The position numbers and the translations under genes are program-made. Source: an uncultured Oscillospiraceae bacterium (lineage in GTDB: Bacteria > Bacillota > Clostridia > Oscillospirales > Oscillospiraceae). From it: a stretch of 64,000 bases of DNA. Of the stretch, positions 7,594-18,087 are shown piece after piece. The notes under the pieces were generated by a model. The model had not been told where the DNA came from and did not search any database. It saw nothing but the letters and a program-made list of their open reading frames with translations. The stretch spans positions 1-64,000 of the forward strand of contig CAKUHU010000003.1 of the NCBI GenBank assembly GCA_934659425.1, given 5' to 3'. Position 1 is the stretch's first letter, and each line of letters starts with the position of its first letter.

Positions 7594-9951
7594 ATGACCG
7601 GAAATATCCTCATAAGGCCCTCTATCCAAAAGCGGTTCGACAGCTTTATGGAGCACGGCAGAGTTCTCTTTTTCAGCGCCCCCTGCGGCTTCGGAAAGAC
7701 CTCTCTGGCGGACGTGCTGCTGCATGGCCGGAATGTGCTGCACCTAAACGCGGGAGCGCCGGACTGCGCCATTCCGCCGGCGGCGCAGGACTGGGACATT
7801 TTGCTGATCGACGATTTTCAGCAGCTGCAGGATGATGAGCAGCAGGCCCTCTGCGAGCTGATCCGGTCCAATCCGGAAAAACGCTTCGTCTTTCTCTCCC
7901 GCGGCGCGCCGCCCGGCTGTCTGATGGCATTCCAGTACACGGGGCTGATGGCCGTGCTGACCGCCGAGGACCTGCTCTTTGATTACAGCGACATCCGACA
8001 GCTCTTTGACGCCTGCGGGGTCAAGGCAGCGGATGCCGAGATTGACGGCATCCTGAAGGGATCCATCGGCTATCCTCTGGGCGTTGTCACGACCGTGCAG
8101 TATATGTCTGATGGAAAACCCTTTGGCCCGGAGCTTGTGGCCCAGGCATTCCGGCAGGTGTTTTCCTATTTTGAAGCCAACATCTACCGGCGCTTTGATC
8201 TGCCGGTGCGCCGCTTCCTGTTGGAACTGGCGCCCTTTGAGCGCTTTGATCTGGAGATGGCCCGGATGGTCAGTGGTGATCCTCACGCCGGAGAACTGCT
8301 GGACTGGCTGCTGAGCCACACCACCATGCTGCGCTATGACGATGTGCAGCGCTTCCACTTCTGGCCCCAGTTCCGCACTTTTCTCCTTTGGGAGATGGAG
8401 CGGGAATACACCGAGGAAAAGCGCCGAGCGCTGTTCAGCCGCGGCGGTCTCTACTATGAGCTGAAGGAGGATTACGCCCACGCGCTGGAATGCTACACCG
8501 CGGGCGGTGACCACGCTAAAGTCTCTGAACTACTGATCCGCAACGCGGAACTGCACCCCGGTATGGGGCATTACAGCGAGATGGAGCGCTATTACCGCAG
8601 TCTGCCGGAATCGGAGGTTCTGGCCTCGCCCTCTTTGATGCAGGGCATGAGCATGCTCTGCGCACTGGCAACGGACTATGCCGGCTCTGAGCGCTGGTAT
8701 CATGCACTGGAGAATTTTGCGCGGCGCTGCGGAAAGCAGGACGCGGCGGGGAAGCAGGCCCGCAGCCGCCTGGCGTGGCTGGACATTGCGCTGCCGCAGC
8801 GGGGCGTGGAGGGCCTGACGGAGACCATTCCCGCGGTCTTCCGGCTGCTGCGCAATAAGGAAGTGACGCTGCCGGCCTTCTCTGTCACCAGCACGCTGCC
8901 CAGCATCATGAATGGCGGAAAGGACTTCTCCCTATGGAGCAAGAAGGACGATCTGCTCTACCAGACGCTGCGGGTCCCCGTGGAAGCCGTTCTGGGGAAG
9001 GATGGCGTGGGCCTTGCGGACTGTGCCATTGCCGAGAGCAAATTTGAAAAGGGTGAGGACATCGCAAACCGGATGCTGTCGCTGATCCCGCGCATGAGCG
9101 AGATCCGGCAGAAGGGAACGCCGGACATCGAGTTTGCCATGGGCGGCCTGCTGGCCCGCAGTCAGCTGTCCGGCGGCCGGGGCGGAGACGCCCGCCGCAC
9201 GGTAGAGTCCCTGCGTCAGCGCTTTGCGGAAAACGGGCAGACCCGATTCCTCCCGAACATGGATGCCATGCTCTGCCGTATCGTGCTCCACACGGGCGAT
9301 TTGGACGCGGCGGACAGGTGGTACCGGGAGAAAGCGCCCCGGGACCCCATGCACCTGAACGTGATGAAGCGGTATCAGTACCTGACCCAAGCTATGGTGG
9401 AGCTCTCGGACGGAAAATCGGATGCGGCGCTATTGACGCTTTCCCCGTTGGAACCATATATCCGCAGCTGCGCCCGGCATATCGACGGCATCCATCTGCA
9501 GGTCCTCACCGCCATTGCCCTGTACCGAAGCCGGGACGAGGGATGGCGGCAGCATCTGACCGACGCGCTGGAGGCTGCGGCGGAGTTCTGGTTTATCCGG
9601 ACCGTCAGCGTCTACGGCGCGGCGATCCTACCCCTGCTGGAAAAGCTGCCGTGGGACGGAAACGCCAAATGGCACAAGCGCCTGATGGCGGATGTGCGGA
9701 CGCAGGCGGCGTTCTACCCCCGCTTTCTGCAAACGCGGCTGGCGCCTAACGAAGCGCTGACGCCTACGGAGCTGCAGATCCTGCACCTCATCTGCGCCGA
9801 CAAAAGCAACGGGGAGATCTGCGCGGTGCTGGACATCAAGCTGCCTACGGTGAAGACCCATGTGAGCCACATTCTGACCAAGCTGGGCGTCAGCCGCCGC
9901 AGCGAGGCGAAAACCGCCGCGGAGAAGCTGCGGCTGATCTCAGAGGACTGA
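7594..9951 (+). CDS. MalT-like LuxR-family transcriptional regulator with ATPase domain
   Basis: A 785-residue regulator of the large ATP-binding LuxR (MalT/LAL) class. The N-terminal NTPase has Walker A (APCGFGKTS, about residue 27) and Walker B (WDILLIDDF). The middle is a long helical TPR-like sensor region. The C-terminal LuxR helix-turn-helix begins with LTPTELQILHLI and includes TVKTHVSHILTKLGV. In this class inducer and ATP binding drive oligomerisation and activation; the inducer here is unknown. The start at 7594 follows GGGAGGG by 5-6 bases, so an upstream ATG at 7513, inside the palindromes, is unlikely. It is followed after 68 bases by a giant SLH gene with no terminator between, so it probably controls or is co-transcribed with it. 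Confidence 0.9.
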   Translation: MTGNILIRPSIQKRFDSFMEHGRVLFFSAPCGFGKTSLADVLLHGRNVLHLNAGAPDCAIPPAAQDWDILLIDDFQQLQDDEQQALCELIRSNPEKRFVFLSRGAPPGCLMAFQYTGLMAVLTAEDLLFDYSDIRQLFDACGVKAADAEIDGILKGSIGYPLGVVTTVQYMSDGKPFGPELVAQAFRQVFSYFEANIYRRFDLPVRRFLLELAPFERFDLEMARMVSGDPHAGELLDWLLSHTTMLRYDDVQRFHFWPQFRTFLLWEMEREYTEEKRRALFSRGGLYYELKEDYAHALECYTAGGDHAKVSELLIRNAELHPGMGHYSEMERYYRSLPESEVLASPSLMQGMSMLCALATDYAGSERWYHALENFARRCGKQDAAGKQARSRLAWLDIALPQRGVEGLTETIPAVFRLLRNKEVTLPAFSVTSTLPSIMNGGKDFSLWSKKDDLLYQTLRVPVEAVLGKDGVGLADCAIAESKFEKGEDIANRMLSLIPRMSEIRQKGTPDIEFAMGGLLARSQLSGGRGGDARRTVESLRQRFAENGQTRFLPNMDAMLCRIVLHTGDLDAADRWYREKAPRDPMHLNVMKRYQYLTQAMVELSDGKSDAALLTLSPLEPYIRSCARHIDGIHLQVLTAIALYRSRDEGWRQHLTDALEAAAEFWFIRTVSVYGAAILPLLEKLPWDGNAKWHKRLMADVRTQAAFYPRFLQTRLAPNEALTPTELQILHLICADKSNGEICAVLDIKLPTVKTHVSHILTKLGVSRRSEAKTAAEKLRLISED

Positions 9952-10019
9952 TCGGATCGCGCCCGCAGATAAGCAGGCTGAACATAGAAGCATAAACGCA
10001 TATTTCAAAGGAGGAACCT

Positions 10020-13000
10020 ATGAAAAAACGAGTTTTGAGCTTATTTCTGGCGCTCACGCTCTGCATGACGTTCCTGCCCACGGCGGCCTTTGCCGAGGGG
10101 GAAACGGGCGGCAGCATGTCGGGCAACACGACGATCGGCGGTAGTGAGAGCGGCGGTGAGGGCGGCGGTGTCCTTGTCGGCGAGAACGAAAAGCCGGGCG
10201 GCGGAGTCCTTGTGCCTAACGAACAAGGCGGGGGCAGCGGCGCTGTCGCCAAAGTTGACGATACGGAGTATGACACGCTGCAAGAAATTTTGGAGAACAT
10301 GAGTGAGGTTGAGATCACACTGCTCGGCAACGTCACAGAAGATCTTACTGTTTACGCCGCAACGACCATCAACATGGACGGCTTCAGCATTACCGGCAGC
10401 ATCGACGCCACGGACAGCCTGACGCTGAAAAACGGCACGGTTAATGGCACTATTAGGGTAGATGGCGGCACGCTCAACATGACTGCGCCCGAGACTGCTG
10501 AGGCGGCTATCACCAAAGGGCTGAACGTCATTTCCGGCTCCTGTTCTGTCAGCGGTGCGAAGATCGGCGTGGAGGGCACGCTGGCCTTTGGTGGTACAGA
10601 CATGGTCATCACCGGCACGGAAAAGGCTGCTGCATTGACTGCTGCCGCAGAGCCGAACAGCATAAAACTCTATGGCTCCATTGATGTGGACGGCGAAACC
10701 GCCGAGGAAGCCAGCTTCAAGGACGGTACATATCAGGTAAGCGGCGTAGCTGCCAAAAAACTCAGCAACCAGCAGGTGGGCGGCCCTGCGCCTGCCGAGC
10801 CTGCGACTCTGACGCTGGACCCCGCGAGCGTGGATGTGGCGGCGGGTAAGACCGCCACGTTCACCGCGACCTACGATGGCACGGGCGAGTTGAACGCCTA
10901 CATCCAGAAGAACGGGCTCGACACGAACTTTGACGTCTCTACCCCGACGAACAACGGTGACGGCACCTACATGATTACCGTCAAAATCGCCGAGGAAACG
11001 CCCACAGGGGATTATACACTGTACGTTCATAAGGTGGGGGATACCTCTGTAAAAGCAGAGGCCATTGTCAAGGTCACACCTGCCGAGTGCAGCCACGGCG
11101 GTGTCAATGGATTTGCAATCGATGCCGAAAACTGCCCCAACTGCGGCGCTCCAGCTGTCGCGCAGACGAAATTGAACTTGCCGGAAAGCGAAGGCAATGC
11201 GTGGCGGAACTTTGCCGACTTGCAGACGGCCATCGATGCAGACAGAACCGACAGCGATGTTCTCCGGCTGCTGACCGACGTTTCCGGCGATTACACCATT
11301 GACGTCAAAGTGTACACGGGTCTCAATCTGAACCGTCATTCTCTTAACGGCAAGGTGACCCTCACCGGCAAAAACGGCGGTGAAGTCACCTTCAGCACCA
11401 TCGACGGCGAAGGCACCGTTCAGGAGGTTGTTGCCTACCCGAACGCAAAGCTCGCCAACTCGGGAGCCGCCGCTGTCATCGAAAAATTGACGTTGGCAGA
11501 AGGCGCGACGTGGGCGAGTATTCTAAGTGAGCCTGACCGCCTTGGCTATAAGAAGTATACGGACTATCCCAACCTGACAAAGTATACATGGTATGACTCG
11601 AGTCAAATCGATGGCGCGGAGCTGACCAATGTCATGATCCAGCAGCTGCCCATTACCTCCAACATCCTGTCGATCACAGCTAACGGTAAAACCATTTACA
11701 ATAATGGCTCGGTGGAGCGTAACACAGAAGTCCAGCTTCGCGCCAGCTGCAGCACGAGCGGCGCGGATGTGGAATTCTACATTGGAAAGCTCGATGACAC
11801 AGGCCACTACAGCTACAGCAAGGCTGACGGCACTGCGATGAAAAGCGGGTACTATGTTGTGGACTGTACCTTCCACGAAATTGGAACCTACGATATTTAT
11901 TTCTACGCCGCCAGGGACGGCTATTCGGTAATGAGCGAGCATAAAACGTTGACCGTTACCAAGCTGAAGCTTAGCAAGGCTAAGATCACATTCACCAACG
12001 ACAGCAATGAAAGCGTCTATCAGCCTTACAACGCCACCACCGGCGCACCGCCCTATACCGTAACGTACAACGACGAGAAGCTGACAGAGGGCGTTGATTA
12101 CACCGTCGTCCGCGGCGATTCCCGTTCCAGCGTCGGCAGCGCTACTCTGACCATCAAGGCGACAGACGACGGCGATTACACCGGCCAGAATACCGCCAGA
12201 TGGAAGGTCGTGGCTCATAAGGCGACGATCTCGGTTGGGAACGTCATAAAGGCATACGACGGTACAACAGATCTGCCCGCAAACGTGGCAATAAAGCTTA
12301 AGAGCGCGGATTCCCGCTACGCCCCTTCTGGCGGCCCGCTTCCTCTGGTAGCGGGTGAAGATTACCAGATACTTAGTGCCAGCTATGATTCCGCCAATGC
12401 AAGTGAGGACGAAAAGACCATCTCCTTCACCATCAAGCTGAAGAATAGGAACTATACCTTTGAAGACGGCACGATGCAAAAGGATTTTACGCTGAATGGT
12501 GCGGACACAGAGAGCACATTCAAGATCAATCAGGCCATCATCGACCTGAATGGTATCCAGTTTGAGCAGCTTATTTACAACGATCTGGAAAAGGAATACA
12601 AGATCGATCTGAAGCCGATGCTGGATAAGCTTCTGTCGGTGCAGCAGGAACACGCGGGGCGCGAGTACGGCGAGATCACGTATCCTTCTTCTGATGAGTG
12701 GAGCACCGATTGGACTAAGAATGACTACATTGGTGGCATCCCAAGCGTGTCACCTGCTGGCATTCTGAGCTTGCCCATCGCGTCCGCAAACAGCGCGAGC
12801 ATTGACGATCAAGTCGTCAAAGTAACCCTCCCGATTACAACCACGAATTATGAGAAGTTCAATCTGACCGTGAAGGTCGTCGTTGGCGCAAAGATTCCCC
12901 TCGATAAATCGGGTGTCACCGTCAGCGCAACGGACATCACCTATGGCCAGACGCTGGAAGATAGTGAACTCACGACCAAGGGCGCGATGATTTGTCCCCG

Positions 13001-16000
13001 CACGAAGGCCGAAATTCCGGGCACCTTCGCGTGGACGAATCCCAACACCAAGCCTAACGCGGGCAGCTATGACGCCGAGTGGACGTTCACCCCAGACGCG
13101 GGCTACGAGGAATACGCAACTGCAACCGGTACCGTGACCATCACGGTCAGCCCCAAGTCCATCAAGGGCGCAACGATCACGCTGACAAGTAACAGTTTTG
13201 AGTATAACGGAGCAGTGCAGCATCCCGAGGTAGACAGTGTCGTTCTGGACGGCGAAACGTTGGTCGAAACCTCCGATTACGGTTACCAATGTGATATGCG
13301 TTCGGATGTTGGCACATATGATTTTACCGTTTTCGGCAACAATAACTACACCGGCAAGGTAACGGTCAAGTGGTCGATCACGCCAAAAACCGTGACGCCC
13401 ACGATCAACGTTGCGCCCTGCACCTACACCGGAGATGCGCTGGAACCGGAAGTGACCCTCAAGGACGACCTTGATAATACCATCGACCCGAAGGAGTACG
13501 AAGTCTCCTACAGCAAGAACACCAACGCCGGTGCCGGCATGGTGACCATCGCCAATAAGGACGGCGGCAACTACATCATCGTTGGCAGAAGCGAAGATTT
13601 CGAGATCAACAAGGCCAAAGCGCCCACGAACATCCAGACCGGCACGCTGGACGTGATCAACGGCACCTCGCTGACGTACACCTACGATTTCAGCCAGCTT
13701 CTGCCTGCATTGTCCGGAAAGGCCAGCTTCGGCGACGTATCCTACAGGAACGTGAACGTCACCGGACTTGCAACAGGGTATCACGTCATTGGCACAGCCC
13801 GCGTAAACGAAACAACCGGCGCTCTGACGCTGACGCTCAAATCCGTATGGAGCACAAGCCAGCAGCCGCCCGGCCCGGTCGGAACCGTCAGTGTCAATGT
13901 CTGCACGACAAACTTCGAATACTTCCTTCTGGAGCTCAACCTCAACGCGATTGACCAGATCAAGCCCGTGCCGGATGGCGACATCACCGCATCGGAGATC
14001 ACCTACGGTGACGCACTGAGCAAGAGCGAAATTTCGGGCAAGATGAAAGACCCCGATACCGGCGAAACAGTCAACGGCACGTTCGCGTGGCAGGACGGTA
14101 CAGTCACGCCCAACGCGGGCAAACGTAAGGCTGAATGGACGTTCACCCCAGACGCGCCGGAATACGCGATTGCAACCGGCAAGGTGACCGTCACGGTCAA
14201 TCCCAAGTCCATCGAGGGGGCAGTCGTCACGCTGGAAGATAGCTTTGTGTACGACGGAACGGAGAAAGAACCCAAGATAATAAGTGTCGTTCTGGACGGC
14301 GTAACGCTGACAGGCCCCGGTCGAGATAAGGATTATGGCTATTCCTACAACAGAACGACAGAGGCCGGCACATACGATGATCTTGAGATCGGCGGCCAGA
14401 ATAACTACACCGGCAGACTAACGTTCACGTGGACGATCAAGGCACGGGAAGTGACGCCCACGATCACAGTCGCAGACGGCGTCTATAACGGCGGCAAGGC
14501 AGTCACGCCGGCCGTCACTCTAACGGATGACCTTGGCAAGACCATTGCCGAAAAGGAGTACAGCGTCTCCTACGAGAATAACACCAACGCGGGTACCGCG
14601 ACTGTGACCGTCACAGACAATGATGGCGGCAACTATGTCCTCAGCAAAGTCAGCCAAACCTTCACGATCGGTAAGGCCGATGCACCTACGGCAGAGCTTG
14701 GTTCGCTGACCATCACCAACGGCCTGCATAAAACCTATTCCTTCGAACTCTTCACTCTGCTGCCGAAGCTGACTTCCCCCAGCGAGTACGGCACGATCAC
14801 CTATGGCAGGCCTGCTGCCGATCTGGGCATTGGCTCTTATGTCACGCTCGTAAACAGCAAGACCGGTGTACTGACGCTGAAAGCGGACAGAAGCAGCACG
14901 GACGAAGGACAGTTTGGCACGATTACCGTTATAGTCTCTACGGACAACTATAAGGACATCACCCTAACCATCAATGTCAGCGCGGAGAATAAGATCACTC
15001 CGCAAGTGGATGGCGTAGTGACTGCAACGGACATCACCTACGGTCAGGCGCTGAATGACAGCAAAATCACGGGCAGGATGAAGGACGGCGACAAGGCAGT
15101 TGACGGCACGTTCGCATGGGCAAACGGCACATTTAAGCCTGACGCAAGCGACAGCTATCAGGTAGCATGGAAGTTTACCCCCAATGATACGGCAGCGTAT
15201 GCCGAGGTCGCTGGTACGGTGACGATCAAGGTCAATAAAGCTGCCACCACCGGCGAACCCAAGTACACCAGGATCACCACCAGCGGTAAGACTTTGGCAG
15301 ATGCTGAACTCACGCTTACCGGCAGTACCCTGAAGCCCGATGTCGGCAAGCTGGAATGGGTGGATGACAAGGGCAATGTCCCGCCTGATGATGCTACCCG
15401 TGTCGAAGCGAATAAGACCTATAAATGGCGCTTTACGCCTGACGATGGCAATTACACTACCTTGACTGGTGAGATCGAGCTGTATCATGTGTCCTCTGGT
15501 GGTAGCGGCTCTGGCTCTGGCAGCTATACCATTACCATTAAAGATGCCCAAAACGGTGATGTGACCACAGATCGCAAGAGTGCCTCTGCCGGTACGACTG
15601 TGACCATCACGGTGAAGCCCGACAGCGGCTATGTTCTGGATGATCTGACCGTCACCGATAGCAAGGGCAATGACCTCAAGATCACCGGTAAGGGCAGCGG
15701 TAAGTACACTTTCACGATGCCCAGCGGCAAAGTAACCGTAGAGGCCAGCTTCGCTCCCGCCAAGAGTGAGAACCCCTTCACCGACGTTCCTTCCGGTGCC
15801 TACTATGAGGATGCGGTGATTTGGGCGGTGAAGAACGGTATCACCGGCGGCACCTCCGCCACGACGTTTGATCCCAATGGTATCTGCACCCGTGCACAAG
15901 CGGTCACCTTCCTGTGGCGTGCCGCGGGAAGCCCCGCTCCCAAGAGCACAGCGATGCCCTTCACGGACGTTCCTGCGGGCAGCTACTATTACGACGCGGT

Positions 16001-16301
16001 TCTGTGGGCAATTGAGAAGGGCATTACCAAGGGTACCAGCGATACCACGTTCAGTCCGAATGCAAATTGCTCCCGCGGGCAGATCGTGACGTTCCTTTGG
16101 CGCTCTCAGATGTCTCCGGATGCCGCCGCGGCGAATCCCTTCACTGATGTCGCGGCCGACGCCTATTACACCAGTGCGGTGTTGTGGGCCGTTGAAAAGA
16201 GTATCACCGGCGGCACTTCCGCCACGACGTTCAGCCCCAGCACAAATTGCACCCGTGCGCAGATCGTGACGTTCCTGTATCGTGTCTATCAGGGCAAGTA
16301 A
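10020..16301 (+). CDS. Giant repetitive secreted protein with three SLH repeats (2093 aa)
   Basis: An exported wall-bound protein. The signal peptide ends at PTAAFAEG and is followed by a Gly-rich low-complexity stretch. Next are an Ig-like domain (about 260-350) and a short Cys/His segment (CSHGG then CPNCGA, near 360-380) that looks like a zinc ribbon. Then follow YDG/MBG-type beta domains in long tandem modules (about 640-1750), a B repeat and three SLH repeats (about 1917-2093). The start follows AAAGGAGGAACCT. It lies 68 bases after the LuxR regulator and is probably in its operon. These are stalk-like adhesin architectures; the ligand is unknown. Confidence 0.9.
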   Translation: MKKRVLSLFLALTLCMTFLPTAAFAEGETGGSMSGNTTIGGSESGGEGGGVLVGENEKPGGGVLVPNEQGGGSGAVAKVDDTEYDTLQEILENMSEVEITLLGNVTEDLTVYAATTINMDGFSITGSIDATDSLTLKNGTVNGTIRVDGGTLNMTAPETAEAAITKGLNVISGSCSVSGAKIGVEGTLAFGGTDMVITGTEKAAALTAAAEPNSIKLYGSIDVDGETAEEASFKDGTYQVSGVAAKKLSNQQVGGPAPAEPATLTLDPASVDVAAGKTATFTATYDGTGELNAYIQKNGLDTNFDVSTPTNNGDGTYMITVKIAEETPTGDYTLYVHKVGDTSVKAEAIVKVTPAECSHGGVNGFAIDAENCPNCGAPAVAQTKLNLPESEGNAWRNFADLQTAIDADRTDSDVLRLLTDVSGDYTIDVKVYTGLNLNRHSLNGKVTLTGKNGGEVTFSTIDGEGTVQEVVAYPNAKLANSGAAAVIEKLTLAEGATWASILSEPDRLGYKKYTDYPNLTKYTWYDSSQIDGAELTNVMIQQLPITSNILSITANGKTIYNNGSVERNTEVQLRASCSTSGADVEFYIGKLDDTGHYSYSKADGTAMKSGYYVVDCTFHEIGTYDIYFYAARDGYSVMSEHKTLTVTKLKLSKAKITFTNDSNESVYQPYNATTGAPPYTVTYNDEKLTEGVDYTVVRGDSRSSVGSATLTIKATDDGDYTGQNTARWKVVAHKATISVGNVIKAYDGTTDLPANVAIKLKSADSRYAPSGGPLPLVAGEDYQILSASYDSANASEDEKTISFTIKLKNRNYTFEDGTMQKDFTLNGADTESTFKINQAIIDLNGIQFEQLIYNDLEKEYKIDLKPMLDKLLSVQQEHAGREYGEITYPSSDEWSTDWTKNDYIGGIPSVSPAGILSLPIASANSASIDDQVVKVTLPITTTNYEKFNLTVKVVVGAKIPLDKSGVTVSATDITYGQTLEDSELTTKGAMICPRTKAEIPGTFAWTNPNTKPNAGSYDAEWTFTPDAGYEEYATATGTVTITVSPKSIKGATITLTSNSFEYNGAVQHPEVDSVVLDGETLVETSDYGYQCDMRSDVGTYDFTVFGNNNYTGKVTVKWSITPKTVTPTINVAPCTYTGDALEPEVTLKDDLDNTIDPKEYEVSYSKNTNAGAGMVTIANKDGGNYIIVGRSEDFEINKAKAPTNIQTGTLDVINGTSLTYTYDFSQLLPALSGKASFGDVSYRNVNVTGLATGYHVIGTARVNETTGALTLTLKSVWSTSQQPPGPVGTVSVNVCTTNFEYFLLELNLNAIDQIKPVPDGDITASEITYGDALSKSEISGKMKDPDTGETVNGTFAWQDGTVTPNAGKRKAEWTFTPDAPEYAIATGKVTVTVNPKSIEGAVVTLEDSFVYDGTEKEPKIISVVLDGVTLTGPGRDKDYGYSYNRTTEAGTYDDLEIGGQNNYTGRLTFTWTIKAREVTPTITVADGVYNGGKAVTPAVTLTDDLGKTIAEKEYSVSYENNTNAGTATVTVTDNDGGNYVLSKVSQTFTIGKADAPTAELGSLTITNGLHKTYSFELFTLLPKLTSPSEYGTITYGRPAADLGIGSYVTLVNSKTGVLTLKADRSSTDEGQFGTITVIVSTDNYKDITLTINVSAENKITPQVDGVVTATDITYGQALNDSKITGRMKDGDKAVDGTFAWANGTFKPDASDSYQVAWKFTPNDTAAYAEVAGTVTIKVNKAATTGEPKYTRITTSGKTLADAELTLTGSTLKPDVGKLEWVDDKGNVPPDDATRVEANKTYKWRFTPDDGNYTTLTGEIELYHVSSGGSGSGSGSYTITIKDAQNGDVTTDRKSASAGTTVTITVKPDSGYVLDDLTVTDSKGNDLKITGKGSGKYTFTMPSGKVTVEASFAPAKSENPFTDVPSGAYYEDAVIWAVKNGITGGTSATTFDPNGICTRAQAVTFLWRAAGSPAPKSTAMPFTDVPAGSYYYDAVLWAIEKGITKGTSDTTFSPNANCSRGQIVTFLWRSQMSPDAAAANPFTDVAADAYYTSAVLWAVEKSITGGTSATTFSPSTNCTRAQIVTFLYRVYQGK
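12900..15270 (+). repeat. Tandem 1.04-1.06-kb coding modules inside the second SLH gene
   Basis: The segment encoding ITYG followed by Q or D-A/T-L starts at about 12930, 13991 and 15027, i.e. periods of 1061 and 1036 bases (about 350 residues). Each module has an MBG-like part, a FAW..GTF part, a PKSI (or equivalent) part and a NNTNAG part; the third is incomplete. Copies differ at many positions, so they are old duplications. Confidence 0.7.
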
Positions 16302-16320
16302 GGAACAGGGTTAAATCAGC

Positions 16321-16350
16321 AAAGGGCCTCCCGAGTGGGAGGCCCTTTGT
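16321..16350 (+). terminator. Intrinsic terminator of the second giant SLH gene
   Basis: Perfect 12-bp stem (16321-16332 with 16337-16348), loop GAGT, ending in TTTGT. Confidence 0.9.
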
Positions 16351-16422
16351 CTGTCGAAAAAATTTTGCGGATTTAGACTGAACTTTGGGGCTGAAGTCTC
16401 ATGGCGGTGCAGGAAAGAAAAC

Positions 16423-16451
16423 TTGACTTATTACAGTTTGAGCCATATAAT
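16423..16451 (+). promoter_or_regulatory. Near-consensus sigma-A promoter for the MetE-like gene
   Basis: TTGACT (16423-16428), 17-bp spacer, TATAAT (16446-16451). The transcript would start near 16458, only about 30 bases before the start codon, which leaves no room for an S-box riboswitch. Confidence 0.85.
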
Positions 16452-16487
16452 CAACACCTCTTTTTGGTATGGAAGGAGCATGTCACT

Positions 16488-17603
16488 ATGAGCAAAGCTA
16501 ATATCCCTTTTCGCTATGACTATGTTGGCAGCTTTCTTCGCCCCGTCGAATTGAAGCAGGCTCGGGCGGATTTTCAAAGCGGTAAGATTGGCGACGATGA
16601 GTTGAAGGCGGTGGAGGATCAGGCAATCCGGGAGCTGGTTGCTAAGCAGCAGGGCGCCGGATACCATGTAATCACCGATGGCGAGTTCCGTCGCGCTACA
16701 TGGCACCTCGATTTCATGTGGGGCTTCCACGGTGTAGGCCATAGCCGCACGGAGAAGGGCCTGCCGTTCCATGGTGAAAACGCGATGCTTGATGATACTT
16801 ACCTCACCGGAGAAGTTGGCGTAGACAGCCATCCCTTTGTGGAGCATTTTAAGTTTGTCAAAGCACTTGAGGGTGAGAACACTGTAGCCAAGCTGACCAT
16901 CCCTGCGCCCGCCCAATTTTTAGAGCAGATGGTCATGCCCTTTGCCATTGAGAATACCAGCAAATACTATCCCAATACCGAAAAGCTGGTAGAGGATTTG
17001 GCAGCGGGCTATCGCAAGGTCATCGCTGATGTTTACGCTGCTGGCTGCCGTAACCTGCAATTCGATGATTGCAGTTGGGGAATGCTGGTGGACCCCAAGG
17101 CTTGCATGATTTTTGATACGGATGAAAAGGGATTGGAAGCAATCAAGGAACAAATGCTTACCGCCAATAATCTGGCCATCGAGGGCAAACCGGAGGATAT
17201 GGTGCTCAACACCCATGTCTGCCGGGGCAACTTCCATTCTACCTACGCCAGCTCTGGTGCTTATGACAGCGTGGCTAAGACCCTGCTGGCTCGTGAGAAC
17301 GTGAACGCCTACTATCTGGAATTTGATGACGCCCGCAGCGGAGGCTTTGAGCCTTTGGCCGCTGTCAGCGGCGAGAAGAAGGTGGTGCTGGGCCTCATTA
17401 CCACCAAGCGCCCCGAACTGGAGGACAAGGCTGCGGTGATCGCCCGCATCCACGAGGCGGCCAAGTATATTCCTCTGGATCGTCTGTGCCTGAGCCCTCA
17501 GTGCGGCTTTGCCTCCTGCGAGATCGGCAACAAGCTGACAGAGGCACAGCAGTGGGCCAAGCTGGCGCTGGTAAAGGAAATCGCCGAAGAGGTCTGGGGC
17601 TGA
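16488..17603 (+). CDS. Cobalamin-independent methionine synthase-like methyltransferase (YxjG/YxjH type)
   Basis: A 371-residue zinc methyltransferase matching the C-terminal catalytic half of MetE. In this family a zinc-bound thiol is methylated, usually homocysteine to methionine, in the cytosol. The zinc ligands are visible: His243 and Cys245 (NTHVCRGN), Glu278 (YYLEFDDA) and Cys339 (SPQCGFAS). The N-terminal motif RYDYVGSFLRP is typical of short stand-alone homologues that lack the folate-binding N-domain of full MetE, so the methyl donor is uncertain. The start is fixed by GGAAGGAG upstream and by the promoter at 16423-16451, which excludes the in-frame ATG at 16401. It is a single-gene transcript ending in a palindromic terminator. 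Confidence 0.88.
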   Translation: MSKANIPFRYDYVGSFLRPVELKQARADFQSGKIGDDELKAVEDQAIRELVAKQQGAGYHVITDGEFRRATWHLDFMWGFHGVGHSRTEKGLPFHGENAMLDDTYLTGEVGVDSHPFVEHFKFVKALEGENTVAKLTIPAPAQFLEQMVMPFAIENTSKYYPNTEKLVEDLAAGYRKVIADVYAAGCRNLQFDDCSWGMLVDPKACMIFDTDEKGLEAIKEQMLTANNLAIEGKPEDMVLNTHVCRGNFHSTYASSGAYDSVAKTLLARENVNAYYLEFDDARSGGFEPLAAVSGEKKVVLGLITTKRPELEDKAAVIARIHEAAKYIPLDRLCLSPQCGFASCEIGNKLTEAQQWAKLALVKEIAEEVWG

Positions 17604-17723
17604 TTTGCCATCCATGTTTCCAGTAGCGTTGCATAACAGAAAGTCCGGCTGTGGGCAGTTGACTACAAAACGGATTTTGAAAAACAAATAGTAGAGCAGT
17701 TGTCAGACAAAGGCTGCTGAAAG

Positions 17724-17753
17724 AGAGGTATGTGTCTTAAGACACATACCTCT
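17724..17753 (+). terminator. 30-bp perfect palindrome, probable terminator of the MetE-like gene
   Basis: The 15-base arms pair perfectly with no unpaired loop, and TTTGATTTG follows. It lies 120 bases after the stop codon. It could also be a protein-binding palindrome. Confidence 0.6.
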
Positions 17754-18087
17754 TTGATTTGATAGATGCGACAGGATGGTTTTTGGATTGAAAATTAAAA
17801 ATTATTTCACCTGTGTGCAATGTGAAAAGATATAGGAGCACATATTGATTACCTATTGTTCTATGCAATGCAGGCAGCTGCGTTGATAGCTTGCTTCAAA
17901 TGCTCTGCATGGTTCTCTTTGAGAATTTTTCCTGAATGTTTTTGGCTCTGGGGCTATGGATTGCAGCATTGTGACAAAATGCAAATTTGGCCTTTCACAT
18001 AGGATTTTGAGTGATTATAATAATACTTACTGAACCAACACAGAGCAGTTGATTCTGGCTGCTGCCGCAAAATTTCAACAAAGGAAT
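17754..18087. other. AT-rich intergenic stretch without recognisable features
   Basis: No ORF with a plausible start and no hairpin found. It ends where similarity to the integrase begins and probably contains the junction of the inserted element. Confidence 0.5.

Noticed and set aside
16352-16487. S-box (SAM) riboswitch before the MetE-like gene
   Set aside because: The promoter at 16423-16451 leaves only about 30 bases of leader.
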